DNA from: Rhynochetos jubatus
Taxonomy: Eukaryota > Chordata > Aves > Eurypygiformes > Rhynochetidae
Assembly (NCBI GenBank): GCA_027574665.1
Contig: CM050690.1
Span: 65,505,905-65,569,904 of the forward strand
Reading direction: 5' to 3'
Length of the DNA: 64,000 nucleotides
How positions within the stretch are numbered: position 1 is the stretch's first letter; each line of letters begins with the position of its first letter. The notes beneath the pieces are model-generated. The model made no database searches, was not told the DNA's origin, and worked only from the letters and a program-made list of their open reading frames with translations. Both the position numbers and the translations under genes were made by a program. This document shows positions 1 to 13,796 of the stretch, piece after piece.

Positions 1-3000
1 CAGAAGTAGTGAAAACATTGCTCTGCACTGAAAGAGAAGCAGCTGTTAGGAGGAAACTTAAGAGTAAGATATTTTTTTTAACTACCTGAAAACCTAATGG
101 TGGGTGCAAGGGCTATACAACAGGTACAAAAGGAAAAAGAAAGTGGGTGGCATGGAATTGATTTTTGTGGGGGAGGAAGAGTGCTGATGACCCTGCTGAT
201 AGGTTGGATTGATCTGAATGAGGCAATAATGAAGTTTTTTAGAGCTCAGTGTGTTTGACTCTCCTGTGTCCAAATTAGAAAGATATTGTTAGTTTGATGT
301 ACTTAACAAAATAACTCCATTTCATTCGAAGTACTTAGATAATTGTTTCCACTCAATAGCACAGACAGATGTTTTATGGATTTAGATGGAAGGAAATATT
401 ATGGAAAAGTATTGCTGAATAATCTCAGGTAATCTAATTTAAAGAGTGTTAATGTTCCTGAGCATGCTCTGGTCTGTGTGGAGCTGACTGAGCCTGTATC
501 TGTGTTTTCAGGAATACATTTTCGTGTGGATTGCACATTAAACCCTACCTGTAATATTCATACAATTTGAACAGTGCTTACTGCACTTTGACATAGTATT
601 TTTGCCTCTAACACCTTTGGTTACACTGCAGAGGGATAATCCTGATCGACCACTGTGCAGAGTCAGAGTGGTCAGCTCTAACCCCCGCCGTGAGCCGTGT
701 CGGGTAACGTTTTGCACAGAAGTGGGTAACGGTGCTGGCTAAGGTCTGCTGTGGGAGACAGTAAGAAGCCAATCAGAGTTGAAGTGCCTCATCAGTGTCA
801 GCCTTTGTAAACTGAAAGTGTACTCACATTATAAAGCAATTCTTTATGCTTCTGCAAGTCCTATATGTAGGCCCTGTAGCTACAGAGCAAAGGATTAAGT
901 AAATCCCTGAGCTGAGAATCCTCTGCAGAAAATGCTTTGTTATCTCACTACTACTACTTTTTCTTTCATTTTCTTTTTTTTTTTAATTGAAGGAAATATA
1001 CTAAGTATCTTAAAATCCAGGCCAGAATATTTCAAGAGAGGTGGTCTTTAAAATTACAAAGAATAGATTGTGTAGTAAATTGTATTCACAGTTCTGTAGC
1101 AAAAAAGCCAGACTGAACAGGCCTTTGGTAGGATTTGAACAGTTTATGGCTCGCAGGAGTTATGTTTCTCTGCTGAACAGATACATTCATGTTTTCTCAA
1201 ATATAGTTACTAGTTACAGTTCTGCTTTCCAAGATAATGGTCTTGTAGCACATGGTCCTTGCCACCCTATTATCTGAGTGTTCAATCCTGTCTGGAAACA
1301 GTTACAGTAAGAGTGTAGAGTCATTTTGTAGGCAGAGGTAAACACTGACAGATATGTGGGGATTATGCAAAATTAAATATTCATAAAACAACAAAAACTA
1401 GTAAGTTAGAAATCTAAAGAAATGTTGTTCCATATATACATTTTCATTTGTATCTGCTACAATTCCCCTGTTAATTGAAGGAAGAAACTGCTTAACATGC
1501 AGTATAACCTTTAAAAAAATTTAGCCACCAGCCCAGTTCCCATGTCTCTAGCTTATAGAACCCAAACATTTTGCATCCGGTTCTGAGGAGAAGTTTTTCA
1601 GGTTTCATAGTCTGACTAAAAATATATTTGAAAGCAAGCTGTGAAAATCAAACTCCTACCTAAGAAGGATATTCCTTTAAATACAAGTCTCTGAGAGTGA
1701 GTCTTTCATCAGGTCTCTTAAATGAAGCTTTGGAAGTGCCATGAGAAACCACATAGCCCACAGATGGATTTGCTGTATTTGTTTGCCCTCCATGTTTGTT
1801 TCTGAAGAACCAGTCAGATACGCAGTGCCATTGCTGCTTTACTTCATGCTAAATAAACTCTGAATGTAAAGGTCAGCTACATGGATTGGCTTTTAACTAG
1901 TTTACTTTCTGGGCTTTGCCAGTCCTGGAAAATGATAGAAGAGTAATTAATTTATTTCTTTTCATTTTCCTGGTATTAATTTTTAATCTTATCCTCTTGT
2001 CTTGTGCACCAGCACAAAGCTACAATGCTGAAACTGCTGACTTGGCAGGAGAATATTGAAATCCAAATTAATTGCTCCAGTAGGATGAACCCAAGCTATT
2101 AAGTATTTCAATACTTCCTGATAAGTGTAAAATTGGACTACTAGTAAATACCGCATGTGGATATTTGCAAGAATCTTCCATTAGACTTTAGATTGTCGAC
2201 TCCTTGGAAGAGGGATCTCGTATGCCTCTTTGAGCTAGTTGAAGATATTACCTCAGTATTAGTCCAAACAACAAATCTAGCCCATTGTGGTATATTTTTC
2301 CTGCAATATGTTTAAAGCACCATGTAATTATAATGCAAAGAAATGTTACTCATTCTTGAAAGCTTGCAATGTATTTTGTGCTGCATAGTGCTGCAGTTAA
2401 GAGCCCCAGTTTCTGCTTAGGATCAGACAATATGTCAGAAACTACTGGAAAACTGCTATTTTTATCCTCGTGTTTTTGGAAGAACGCTGGAAAAGTTGAT
2501 GAATGTCATTTATTGACTCCTAAGTGAAGATGTAAACTGAGAACTGCAAGTTTAATTTTATTTATTTATTTAAAAATTGGCATGACTTGCAGGAGCTTGA
2601 TTCTGCATATCTGAATTTTTTGGATTGGGTATTATTGGAGTAGTGGCTCATTGTCACCATGAGTAATGGCAGTAATAATATGGAAAAGAAGTATTTGGAA
2701 GCGCTTAAAAAAAACCAAACCAACCAACAAATTACAAAAAAAACCCCAAACAAAACAAAAAATACCCACAAAACCAAAACCCTAGCATCTAATATATGTG
2801 TTTGCCTTGCTACCTAAAGCAGAATATTCATCAGCTACACAATGTCCTCATTTACATGACTGTAAAAGACAGGGAGATGAACCATATAGTCTTTGTATTT
2901 TGTACTTTGAAAGCAAAGTGGGATTGTAGACTAATATTTCTATCCATAATATTATTTTTCTATCTCAGAGGTATCTCAAGGTGCAACTGTTACACTGTTT

Positions 3001-3424
3001 TGTTTTCTTTATGGCTTGTGTTTTCTAGTACTTCGACATTCCAGGCTTTTGCTTTAGGTGATTACACACTTCATGGTTTTGTCAGCTGATTTACAAAGCT
3101 AAATGTTCCAGTAACTTTGCATACCGTATGGGCTTCCTCTGTCTGCACACTCTTCCTTTCCACAATCCTCTACCTGCTCTTAGTTGACTGTCAGCAAGGT
3201 AGAAGGTAGAATGTCACGTGACTGACTCAGATTTGAGCTATGTGGCCAGCAAGAGCCAAAAAATGTTCACTTTTTAGGAGGCCGAAAAGGAAAGAAAATT
3301 AAAACCATCAGCTCTCAAGGACTACATGCCAAGGAAACCAATTCTAAGAATTTATTATCTGCAGTTCTTATCTGTCAGTCAGGTTTTTCTGAAACTGGCA
3401 GATCACTTCAGAAGCAATGGGTAG
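1..3424. other. AT-rich flanking DNA, no gene seen
   Basis: Apart from the CAAA-rich tract at 2707 I see no repeat family, CpG island or protein-like frame. All frames are under 100 codons with no recognisable family. In mammals ANKRD31 lies on this side of GCNT4, in the same direction, but no exon of it was recognised. Confidence 0.5.
2707..2782. repeat. CAAA-rich low-complexity tract
   Basis: The + strand is almost entirely A and C, with CAAAC, CCAAC and AAACCCC units and no fixed period. Similar tracts occur at 21396, 30538 and, in the opposite orientation, at 59578. Confidence 0.9.
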
Positions 3425-3660
3425 GTGGGGCCTCTGGAGGTCTGTAGTCCAACCTCCCCTTCGAAGTAAGAGTCAGTTCCAAGTTAGATAATGTTGCTTG
3501 GTGCCTTGTCCTGTCAAATTCTAAGTATCTTCAAGGATGGATCTTTCACATCTTTGCACAACATATTCATGTGCTTAACCATGCTCATGGTGATTTTTTT
3601 CCCCCATATATCTAGTTGGAGCCTTGCTTGTTAAACTTCTGGTAATTTCCTCTTTTTATT
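3425..3660 (-). mobile_element. diverged CR1 LINE fragment
   Basis: The pattern TCTGGAGGTCTGTAGTCCAA, then ATCTTCAAGGATGGA, then GTGCTTAACCATGCTCATGG follows the antisense CR1 3' UTR with many changes. The terminal repeat is missing. The copy is older than the others. Confidence 0.7.
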
Positions 3661-3909
3661 GCATTCAGAAACCTTATTTACTTAAGAAGCCCAGCTTGGA
3701 GTAAGTAAACTGGCTCCTAGCCAAGATCTTTAAACACTGGCTTTCTGGCCTTTGTACTTAGTGACACAAGTTGTAAAAGAAATCCTTTGATAACTTACTC
3801 ATCTTCTTAATTCGTCAGCTGCATATAACTGCTTTGGTGGTTCCATGGAGACTGAGCGAAGACTAACAGATCTGTTGTAGATAGTCTTCCTAGAACACAT
3901 CTATCTTTT

Positions 3910-3969
3910 AGTTATGAAAGCAATCATAATCAAAGTTATGAAAGCACTATCATCTTAGTTATGAAAGCA
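3910..3969. repeat. three-copy tandem motif AGTTATGAAAGCA
   Basis: The 13-mer AGTTATGAAAGCA occurs at 3910, 3934 and 3957, spaced 24 and 23 bases apart, with similar AT-rich spacers. It is a short diverged minisatellite. Confidence 0.85.
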
Positions 3970-6397
3970 ATAAATTAAAGGCAATGTGATAAACGGCAAG
4001 CTTCAAGAGGCAATGGCTTCAGCTACTGCGTTGCTTGAAACAGAAAAAAGACAGACTTTTTTGACACCACACTCCGGTAACATCAAATGAAAGCATTTAG
4101 GAGACTACCTGATGATCTTACCTCAGTGAGCGTTCGGATTATATCAAGCGTCTATCTTATTTTTTTTTCAGGAGTGACTTTTAACAAAGTCGGGACAAAG
4201 CTTCTAAACAAAATAAATCAGTCTTTAAATCACCACATGATAAAAGTCTAGGAGAAGGCTCTAGAAATTGTTCGGAGGCTGTATATAAAACTCACTGAAT
4301 GAGTCACAGCTCCTGTAGATTTTGCCAGGGCATGAAAACCATGAGCTATTGTTTTTTCTATCAAACAGCTGTTCTGACCTGAGCTGTAACTTGATTTATA
4401 CTTTGTCTTCAGTTTCTTCCAATCTGCATCTCAGTGTGCTATAAACTGCAAATATTTTAAAGCGTTCTGTTTCGAATTATACAAGCTTGTCCCTGGAACT
4501 GCTTATCCACTATCTTGGCACATTAAATTCATGTTTTGCTAAAATGGCTAGAAATAGTTTAAAAAAAACCCCATGTATTTTCCTCCAAATAAGTATACAA
4601 GTGGATCAAGTATACAATAATAACTAAGTTTTAAAAGAAAGGAACCTGTGGTGGGAATCTGCACCCTGCTAGTCATACCAAGAAATAGTCCCCTATGACT
4701 CATTTTAAAGCAGTCTTAGTGCCTTTTAATAAAGGATACTAGTGAATGCATTTGTGGTTGTTGAACTTGATAATTTGATATTTAAATAGAGTGATTGACT
4801 TAATTCAGAAACTGAAAGGCCATCTGGACAACTGTATGAAAATATGTGTGAGAAAAATGGCATCAGCCATTATGTTATATTTAAAAAGTACTTAATGTAT
4901 TTTATTTCTTTATAAATTCAGTCTTGGATATAGATTCTTTTATGGGAGGCAGTATATGTTTCCTGATTGCTATTTGCATGTATGTCAATCATACCTCTCT
5001 CGCCTTTTAAGGAAAAAATCATGTTACAGCTATACTAAAAAGGTAAGAGCCACTGAGATTTAAATTGTTCTCTTGTTTCCCTGATAGGTTATTGTAACAT
5101 TGAGGGATTTCTGTAACACATTGGAGGTCTTGAGTTCCCCACATTGCTAAACAAAAATCTGGCAATATCTTAATACACCAACCCAAGTACCCTAAAGAAT
5201 AATAATTCAGAATGTATCATATCATATAAAGCATTTGTTACTGTCTAACAGGCATATACCCAACGTATCTAGGAGAAGAGAAAAAGCAGTTACTCTGTAA
5301 GATTATGATTTAGGCAGAAGTTTTAATGGGGAATAATACACTGTATTTATATCACTTACCTAGGCAGTGCTTGCAAGAAAGCTCTAAAATATTACTAATG
5401 TACATTTTTCAAACATTTAGAAACAGATTTACTGTTAACAGATTTTAGAATAAACCTTGAAACTAATGCTTTAGAATATAAAGCATGAAGCCTCGATCTT
5501 TAATCCTGCCTTGAAGTCCTTTTTCCATGCAGATACAGACTGTAACAAGAAAGGCCACTGTTATGGAATACTTTCAAAGAAGAATGATTCTAGATACCTC
5601 ATATTTTTTTTCTGCTTTATGACATTGCTTTTACCAATCTCAGTGGAGGACAAAAAGAAAGAATTAACTTCTGAGGAATGCTATTTTTTATTGAGTGAAG
5701 GAAGAAATATTACTTTCTCAAACCTAGCATTTTATCTGTAACCAACAGAATGGAATAATTATGTGTGAAAGTATGAATTAAGTTTCATGTTATTGCTGTA
5801 CAAATCCTAGTTATAGGCAAATGATGAACTGAACCTACAGATGGTGAGTTGTGCCTGTTATGTGAAGGAAAGGACTGTAGGCTAAGGGACTATTAGGAGG
5901 TGCTCTGAGTCCTTCTGGCACTGTTACAGCTGTGCTATGCAGGATTGGGTCATTACAGTCCATTAGGTAGCTTCCAAACAGAAATTATTTATTTATTATG
6001 TAAGATGTTATGAATAGCCTTTGATTATTTTTTTTTTTAAAGGGTCATAACTACCAACACAAAAAAGCTGCAGCATGCATAATTTAGGATCACTCGATAA
6101 ATTAATTCTTGAGGAAAAGAACTTTCAAAATGGGGATAGGGGTGGACACAGAGGATCACCGAGCAATTAGCCGAAATCCCTGCTGGCCTGTATCTTTTAG
6201 GGGATGGATACCTTAACTTGCAATGCCTGACTGGCATGGTATGTCTGACTGTAGAAAAAGATCTGTCCTTACTGACTAGTTTGCAAAGGCAGAGGTCTTG
6301 GATTCCAGCATTCATTGGACAAAAAAAGAATTAAGATCTCTATTGTGTGAGGTGAATCAAGAACTGTAGAGGCACCTGGAGAAAAGTGAAGGCATCT

Positions 6398-6442
6398 GGG
6401 GGGTGGGGAGTGAAGTGGGGTGGAGAGAGGGGGGAGGCGGGG
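6398..6442 (+). other. G-rich, purine-rich tract
   Basis: Runs of four to six G separated by short spacers, two of them eight bases long, so it is just outside the strict quadruplex rule. It is mostly purine on the + strand. Confidence 0.6.
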
Positions 6443-6780
6443 ATTACCAGGGAAGCATCTTATTTTGTAAGAGAAAGATCTAGTCTTACAAAGTCAGTCT
6501 ATCCACAGACATCTCTTCTTCCAAGATACCAGGTCTTGATCAGCTGAAAGGAAAGTTACTTTCAAAACTGCCACTATCATAGGCACAATTCATGTGCCCC
6601 AATCCAGTAGCAGCCTTTTAAAGAGTCAGAGGATCCCAAATGTTTTTTATGCAAGGCACTGGTTGTCATTTCTAAGACCTGACTTGGTCTGAATGGACAA
6701 TGCCTTTTGGGACTCCTAGATTGTGACTGGTCTTCTCTAAGTTTCTGAGAGGAGCATGGATAAGGCTCAAGAAACTTAGA

Positions 6781-6975
6781 GTCATAGAATATTTTAGGTT
6801 GGAAAAGACCATTAAGATCATCAAGTCCAACCATTAACCCAGCACTGCTAATACCACCACTACACTGTGTCCCTACTCACCTTGTCCACACGTCTCTCAA
6901 ATACCTCCAAGGATGGTCTCAACCACCTGCCTATGCAACAAGGTCCAATGCTTGGAAACTTGAAAGCTCTTAAGA
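6781..6975 (-). mobile_element. CR1 LINE 3' end fragment
   Basis: It begins with GTCATAGAATATTTTAGGTT and continues with AAAAGACCATTAAGATCATC, the reverse complement of a CR1 3' terminus. The match fades after about 6975. Confidence 0.9.
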
Positions 6976-9900
6976 CAGATTTTTGTTCTAAATACTCTCC
7001 TGTGACACTTTAGATCAAATGCTGTCACCTTTCAGTATGTTGTTCTTAGATCTTCTCTTCGCTCACACATCTGCAGCCTGCATCTAGACCAGCTGCACTG
7101 AACCAGATCCGTCTGAGTCAGAAGAATGTCTTTGCCAGAGATACTGCAAATCAGTTCAGCTTTCCCTCAGAAGTGATAATAATCTTTACCTGTTTTACAA
7201 AAGTGTTGAAACTGGGTTTACTGATACCTGTAAATCGACTCAAATATGTGGCTTAAACTGCAGGAGCATTTAAATTCCATTTACAAATAATTTTCAGAAG
7301 TAAAATAGTTATAAAATGCTTAACCATATATCTGCATATTCCCAGCACCTTTCTTGTTTGGAAAAACACAGAGGATACTGCTGGGGTAGTGATTTTTAAA
7401 AACTGATCTTTCAGGGTCTATTTTTTAATGATCAGAGAACAGTGACTGTGTAAAAGTGGCAATCTTCAGTGGCTGACCTTATGCAATGGGAGATTCTGGG
7501 CTGACGTTTTTGTAGTAGTGCCACCAATGGGAATTCTCCTTAAATACAGTTTTCAGGTTCTTAGCTGCCACAGAGACAAGGTCTTGTAAAGCTGTAACAA
7601 AATGGAAACACAAGTTGAAACACATTTAGAGTGGTCTCAAAACTGTAAGGCCAAAACAGATCTGAGTGAAGACCAAAAAGCTATTGGCAAGGAGGGTGGA
7701 AAAAATACTAAGAGATGACATCTGTTTTCCTCAGATTTATGGGGAAAAAAATTGTTGTGATATTGATACTAATTGATATTTATGTTATAGTTCACGAAGA
7801 TGGCAGAAAACTGAGAGCACCTAGCAGGACAGGAAGAGTGGGAAGGCAGAAAAAGGCCCTGCCTGTGTGCATCTTACCTTACTAAACTTCCTTCCATACC
7901 CAATGCAATAGGATGAGTTTTCAGATAGCAGTATGGGAGCCTTTCTCTGCTTCTTACAGCCTGTAAATTGCTGGTCCTTTGCAAGTGGATGAGAGTTAAT
8001 TGACAGCCAAAGGGAGAAAGGAAACATCAAAGTGGGTATTAAAAGATTAAAAAAAAAAATTAGTAAACAAAAGGAGCGGGAAACGCGGAGAAGAGAAAGT
8101 AAAATGAAAACGAGGAGGACATTACTCAGCCATGTCAGAATATGGAGGAATAAACACAGGGGTTCAATGTTCAAATACTGATCCGTTCCTATGGGGGGGC
8201 GGAGGGCGGGGCGGGAAGGTTATGGTTGTCTATGGATCTAGAAACCCTGACATCAAACACTGATGTCAGAACTGAGGAGGACAGGTTTGGGATGTACAAA
8301 TTGCTGTGCATTTGCTAACTGTTGACTGTTATCTAAAATGACTGAGAAATAGGGATTGGAGAGAGTAGAAATGTTACTTACTCAGGTAAAGTTGTATTTA
8401 TGGTAGAATGCTGCTGTTTAATCTACAAAATCTTAATCCAATAGGTAAAACATTGATTTGACCCAAAGGACTCAACAAAGAAAGCTGTCAACTGCTGAAA
8501 AGTTATTTCAATAGATTTATTTGGCCATATCTTTGTTACACTTTCAAATCTGAGTTGAGAATTTTTAGTAAATAAATTATTAGAGTGAGAGTGCTGAGAG
8601 GAGCATTTGCAAAGTAAGGAAGGAAGGTTTTTTCTCCAGGTATCATCTCTGAAAACAAGATGATAAATGAACTTCAGATTTTGGCAAGAAATACTTCTGT
8701 ACTTTCATATAAAACGTGGACATTTCAGGATGAAAAAGCTTTTTTCAACATATCAAAACAGGTTGAAGTCATTCCTGTCATGTCACTGTAGACTCAATAT
8801 CAATGACAATGTTTCAGCTCAGTTTCTGCTGGTTTATTTTATTTTAAAAATGCCCAGACTCACTTTTAAGATCTTTTATACCTGAAGGTGTCCTTAGAAC
8901 TATTTTTGTGACTTGCCATTCAAGCAAGTTTGTGTTTATGCCCTTTGGAAACATCACTGCTAGGTGAGCATGTAAGTTGGCTTCTTCCAGTGTGACAAAG
9001 ACTCTGTGAGGAGCGTTGTGATGCAGCTTCTTGGGTGGGACATGTATTCAGCCTGCCCATCTTTGTTGTAGTCCAAGATGCTTAAATATACCCTAGACAC
9101 GAGATCATGCTTTTTCTTGCCTTACGTACTGTGTTACGGCACGAGCCCACTGAAGGTGCGCTGGAGGTGTAAGATACCTCACACAACACTGTTCTTGCTG
9201 GAGTCAGAAGTTTTGGGGTGGATATCATGGGTGTGGAACAACGTACACCCTCGTGTACAAGGCTCTGTATTTGCATTCCTGGACACTCTGGCTTCTGACA
9301 GCAATTTACCACTTCGCTGCTTTGGGTGGTGAGCTCCTGGAGATAGGAATTGGCAGGGAACTCCTCACCGAGACATGGAGTTAAAAGGTCTAATACCTGC
9401 AAGATACACTGATTGTGTTAGCCTTGGGACCTACCAGTGATGTCAGTTCAGTGAATATATTTTGTGTCTTGGAGTTGGTGTAGGTGACACAAGTGGAAAA
9501 CTGTGATAACGGAGAAAGACAAAGTCTTGGGATGGTGCATGATATCCCAGAAACAAGTGCGAACTAAATGACCAACTGGTGTCACTTCAAACATGTTTTC
9601 TCTGCATTTTGACAGAGATTTATCTCGACTGACCTAATTATCCTGAAATACCTACCCTGTTTTGCTCAGATACTTGCATGGTGTCTGAACACTATTTCTG
9701 GGAGTTTGTGGTTTGGTTTGTTTTTCCAAAAACGAAGGCCACCCCTACTTCCTCCCTCGATAACATCTACATGTGACAGTTCTGCTCTCACTGGCAGTTT
9801 GTGTTGGTCTGGCTGTGGCAACTCAGCAGCTCCAATAGCATGTGCAAGGGTACCGAAGGGAGAAAGTGTGGACGAAAGACAAACAAAAGCAAGGAACTCT

Positions 9901-12900
9901 GAAAACTGGAGTTTTAAATGCTTTTTGCAATGGGTGCTGTTATGGAGGAAGTGCCTTGTAACATTTCTTACTGGTGAATCTTTACGATGTTACTTTGTTA
10001 GGGATTTTAAAGGCAAAAACGAAAAGCTCAGTTTCTCCTGCAGGAACACAGGTGCCTTCAGTTTGTGCATTGCAATAGTTCCTTCAGTCCAGCAGATATT
10101 TAAATATTGCAAATAGCCATTGTTTAGTTCTGCAGTTTCTGACATACAGTCGTATTCCTTCCTCTTCATTTAGTCCTTTCAGGACTGTAGAAAGGGCAGT
10201 GCCTCTGAGAGGGATTCCTTAATTTGGAGGAAGTACCCTAAATTTACCCCTTCACGGACATAATATGTGAAATTCAAACAATGTTGAAGATCAACGGCAT
10301 TTTCCTGTTATGGAATTGGAAATGGCTGGCACGGTTGACTTCTCATCCTGGGCACCATGAAGGGTAGTATTGCCCTTGTTGCACTGAAGTCTGGGTGCAA
10401 CTGAGATATACCAATAAGATGGCCGGGGTCTTATGCTACAGTATTCCTAGGACACATCTCAGATTCCTGGGAACCTCTAACACGTGTTTTCTGATTAACA
10501 GTTAACACCTTTCGAGATCATGGTACCAGTGATTGCTTATTATTACTCTAATATACACTCTGTAATCATCTGCATTCATTTTCAACAGGTTCTTCGGTCC
10601 AGTTCAACTCAGTTGAAAGTCTGATACGTTTTCTTCAGTTCAGTGAGATAGTAATGGTATCTAAAGAGGAGTTTCTACCATGCTCTGTGATGGAAAAGCA
10701 CTGGAGTTTCTACAAAGGATGTGAAGATTTTGGATTCTAAAGAGTTCTTTAGTGCTAACCTTTTTTTCTTCATCGTTACTTTAAAGTAAACATTTGAGCT
10801 GTTAGAACTAAGTGTTTTGTTACTGCCGTTTTGATAAGTCATTTGCCCAGCACTTGGAATGGACTGAAAGATTGTTTGGGTAAACGAGGGACTGGGGAGT
10901 ACTTTGTAGCAGGTGAGGGTAACTGTCAATATTGAATTTTGGGCTCTAAGATTAAGAAATGGGGAAGTGAATGGGAATTGTTACACACTGGTGCTCATTG
11001 TGAATTAGAGTCCAGGTTGAAAACTTAATTCCACTGACTTGAGTGGCTGCCCATGCCAGATGGGGCTGCACAGAACCAGATAGGTATGAACACCGGTCGC
11101 TGCTTCCTACACCTAAACCTGGAACAGCTCTGCCCGAGCACGGGCTATCAGAAATGGCTACACACGTGTGTAATAACATAAGCTGTTAGGTTAGGTGAAA
11201 AATCAAGATGGGCAGCTTCAAAAATCACCAGCAGCTTTGCTTATGTGGCATGGATATGTGCGAACGTTTGAGAACGGTGCGGGTGCTGGCAGAAGTTAGG
11301 AGAGGAGCCTTAGCCATTGGAAATGCTCAGGGAAATTCCATTCATGTTCCAGCCAAGTCTTTCTGATAGGCAGAACATGTGCTGGCATATGGCAAGAAAT
11401 GCAGTTGGCCTGTTTGTGGAACACGAATTTTTCAATCTTACATCATCTTACATATTCCCCCCCATCTCTGGAGGATTTCTATTTGTATTACTTTTACAAT
11501 GTGTGAATTTGCCTCAGTAGCTTATTTATAACACATTTGACTGTCATGAGAGTTATCTGCATTCAAATGGCATTCTTGCTCTTTCCTTCTTTGGATTATG
11601 AGAAGAGATGAAGTAATAACAACTGCTACTCCCAACTCCAGTGAATGGGATGAGAAATATCTCCTGTCAATACATAACAACCTCAGCTCGCTATTTGGAG
11701 TGTGAAGAGCTGTTCTGCAGAGATTTGATTAGTGTCTTAAGCAGAAGGTGGTTTAAGGAAGAGACAGGGGTCCAATATGCAGAGGGTGAATACTGTGCCC
11801 TAGGATGCATGAGCCATCATAGCCTGATGGGCTGTAAGGTTAAAGAAATGCAAGCTGCCTGGAAGTCAAAAAACTTAAAGGCTACTGAGTGACAGGTATT
11901 TAGTAAAGGTCACTTTTTGCACAGTAAGAAAATGGAGTGGTCTCACAGCTGCTGCAGGAAAACAAACCTGAAGGCAAATCGGTTTAAAGGAAATGTTCAT
12001 TCAAATACTACACTTTCACTGATAAGTGAAAGACTTTTGACTGTTAAAATGGCTGCAGAATTACTTACATGTTTGTTTGGCATTTTTTCTTTGTTACAAG
12101 TTGTCTAATAAAATTAATGTATAAAAACTGTGAGGACTTGACAGTCATATTTTTAGTCCATTATATTAATGTGGGTACATGGCCTAAGGCAATCCTAAGA
12201 TACAGTCACCAAAAAATCTGATTGATTCAAGCTGGGTGAAGAGGTAAAAATGTAAAGTGTTACGTGAAAACCACTGTCTCTTACTGATGCTATATATAAA
12301 AGTAAGCTACCACGGTTTTTTTCCCAATACTTGTATTGTACATAAGCATCTTGAAAAAGGTGTTAGCTTGACAACATATGTTTTAATATTTGTTTAATAA
12401 CAAATGTAGGATTCTGCTTCCCAAATCTTCTTACAACTGTGAATTTTCCCTATTCCTACTAGGATAATTTTCTTCATGTAAAGATCCATTAAGAGGTGGC
12501 AAAAAGTCATACCGTCATGAATAGGGTGTTTTGTTTTCTCTGTTTAAATTTATGCTTTCCAAGTGTACTTTAGTATAAAGATATAAGCTGTTATCGCAGC
12601 TCAAAGATAAGGCAGCTATTAGTGATCCCAACAACAGCAGAGTAATAAAGCTTCTGCTCACAGGTGGCAAACAGCGACAGTTAGTCCTTACAGCCCCTTC
12701 TGCTCCTGTCAGGATTTGGTTCTTTCGTTTGGTAAAACCCTTCTCCACCCCTCAGCTGTGAGTTAGCATGTATTTTGTGCCATGCAGGCTAAAGTAAAAA
12801 GGATATAAAATGCAAAGAATACAACCCCCCTGGCGTTCTGCCTGCTGTTAATATTCTGATGGGGGATAAGGAGAGATGATGCAGTGAACAAAAGCCACGA

Positions 12901-13796
12901 ATTCAGATTCATCTTTCCTATTTGTTTGTTTGTTTCCGAGATGGAGTTAAAAAGATTGGTGAGGAGATTAACAGGAGTGAGGAAGAAAGCGAGGCATGCA
13001 GCAAAAAACTGGGCGAAAGAAGGAAGATAAGCAGCCGGGATGCAGACAATACAGCACAAGGTTCATAGGTTTTAACGCCAGCGGGGACACCTGTGATAAG
13101 CTGACCTCCTGAATAACACAGGCCGGAGGTTACAGCGAGGTTTAAGCAAGAGAGACATGGGGAATAGAGGAAAGAAATCCTCCAGGAAGAGGATCAGCAC
13201 AAAATATTGCATCTTCCTCCCAGGCAAAGCTGACCTGCAGCCAGCAAGAGCAGTTAAGGTAAGAGCAATGTGGGAGTGAAAGCCAGCTTTGGGATGGTGT
13301 TTAAAGTACAATACGGGGCAAATACACCTCGGGTTTTTGGTGGTGGGAATGGTATTAAGGATGGGGGGAGGCAAAAGCGATACAGGAATATTGTTGCCGT
13401 AGGAATTCGAATAAAGTCTTGGGGGCAGCTGGAGTTGGCGAGTGTTTTGTCATTGTGACACAAAGACTTTAGTGGTTTTCAAACCTTAATGTTAACTGGA
13501 GGAAAACACCCTGTTTCAGTGATTGAGAGGACGTACATAGAAGATTCAGGCCCTTTTTCTGGTCACCAGTAAAGTGACCAGTCAGGTAGGAAATCATGTA
13601 GGTGATCTGGAATTCAAACAATTATGTTTCTGGCCATACCAAGAAAAGAAGGGCAAATGCGACACAAGCAGTAAAGCATTTCAGAGATGCAACAGGATTC
13701 AAGGGACTCAGGTTTTTTATGCATATACATAAAAAAGTATGTTTTCTGGGGTTGGATTCTTTCTTGTTTGGGGTGCTGTTGCTAAGGCTTTGGCTT
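6976..13796. other. flanking DNA upstream of the CpG island, no gene seen
   Basis: It holds the quadruplex-type motif at 8193 and a TTTG run near 12926. A + strand AATAAA lies at about 12106 after the frames at 11641-11892 and 11917-12108. It could end a 3' UTR of an upstream gene, but nothing else supports that. Confidence 0.45.
8193..8215 (+). other. G-quadruplex-type motif
   Basis: Four G runs of three or more (7, 3, 4 and 3) with loops of one to four bases fit the G3+N1-7 pattern. No gene or CpG island adjoins it. Confidence 0.7.

Larger units (their letters stand above)
3661..6780. other. AT-rich flanking DNA, no gene seen
   Basis: It holds the three-copy 13-mer at 3910 and the G-rich tract at 6398. 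Nothing else is recognised. Confidence 0.5.
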
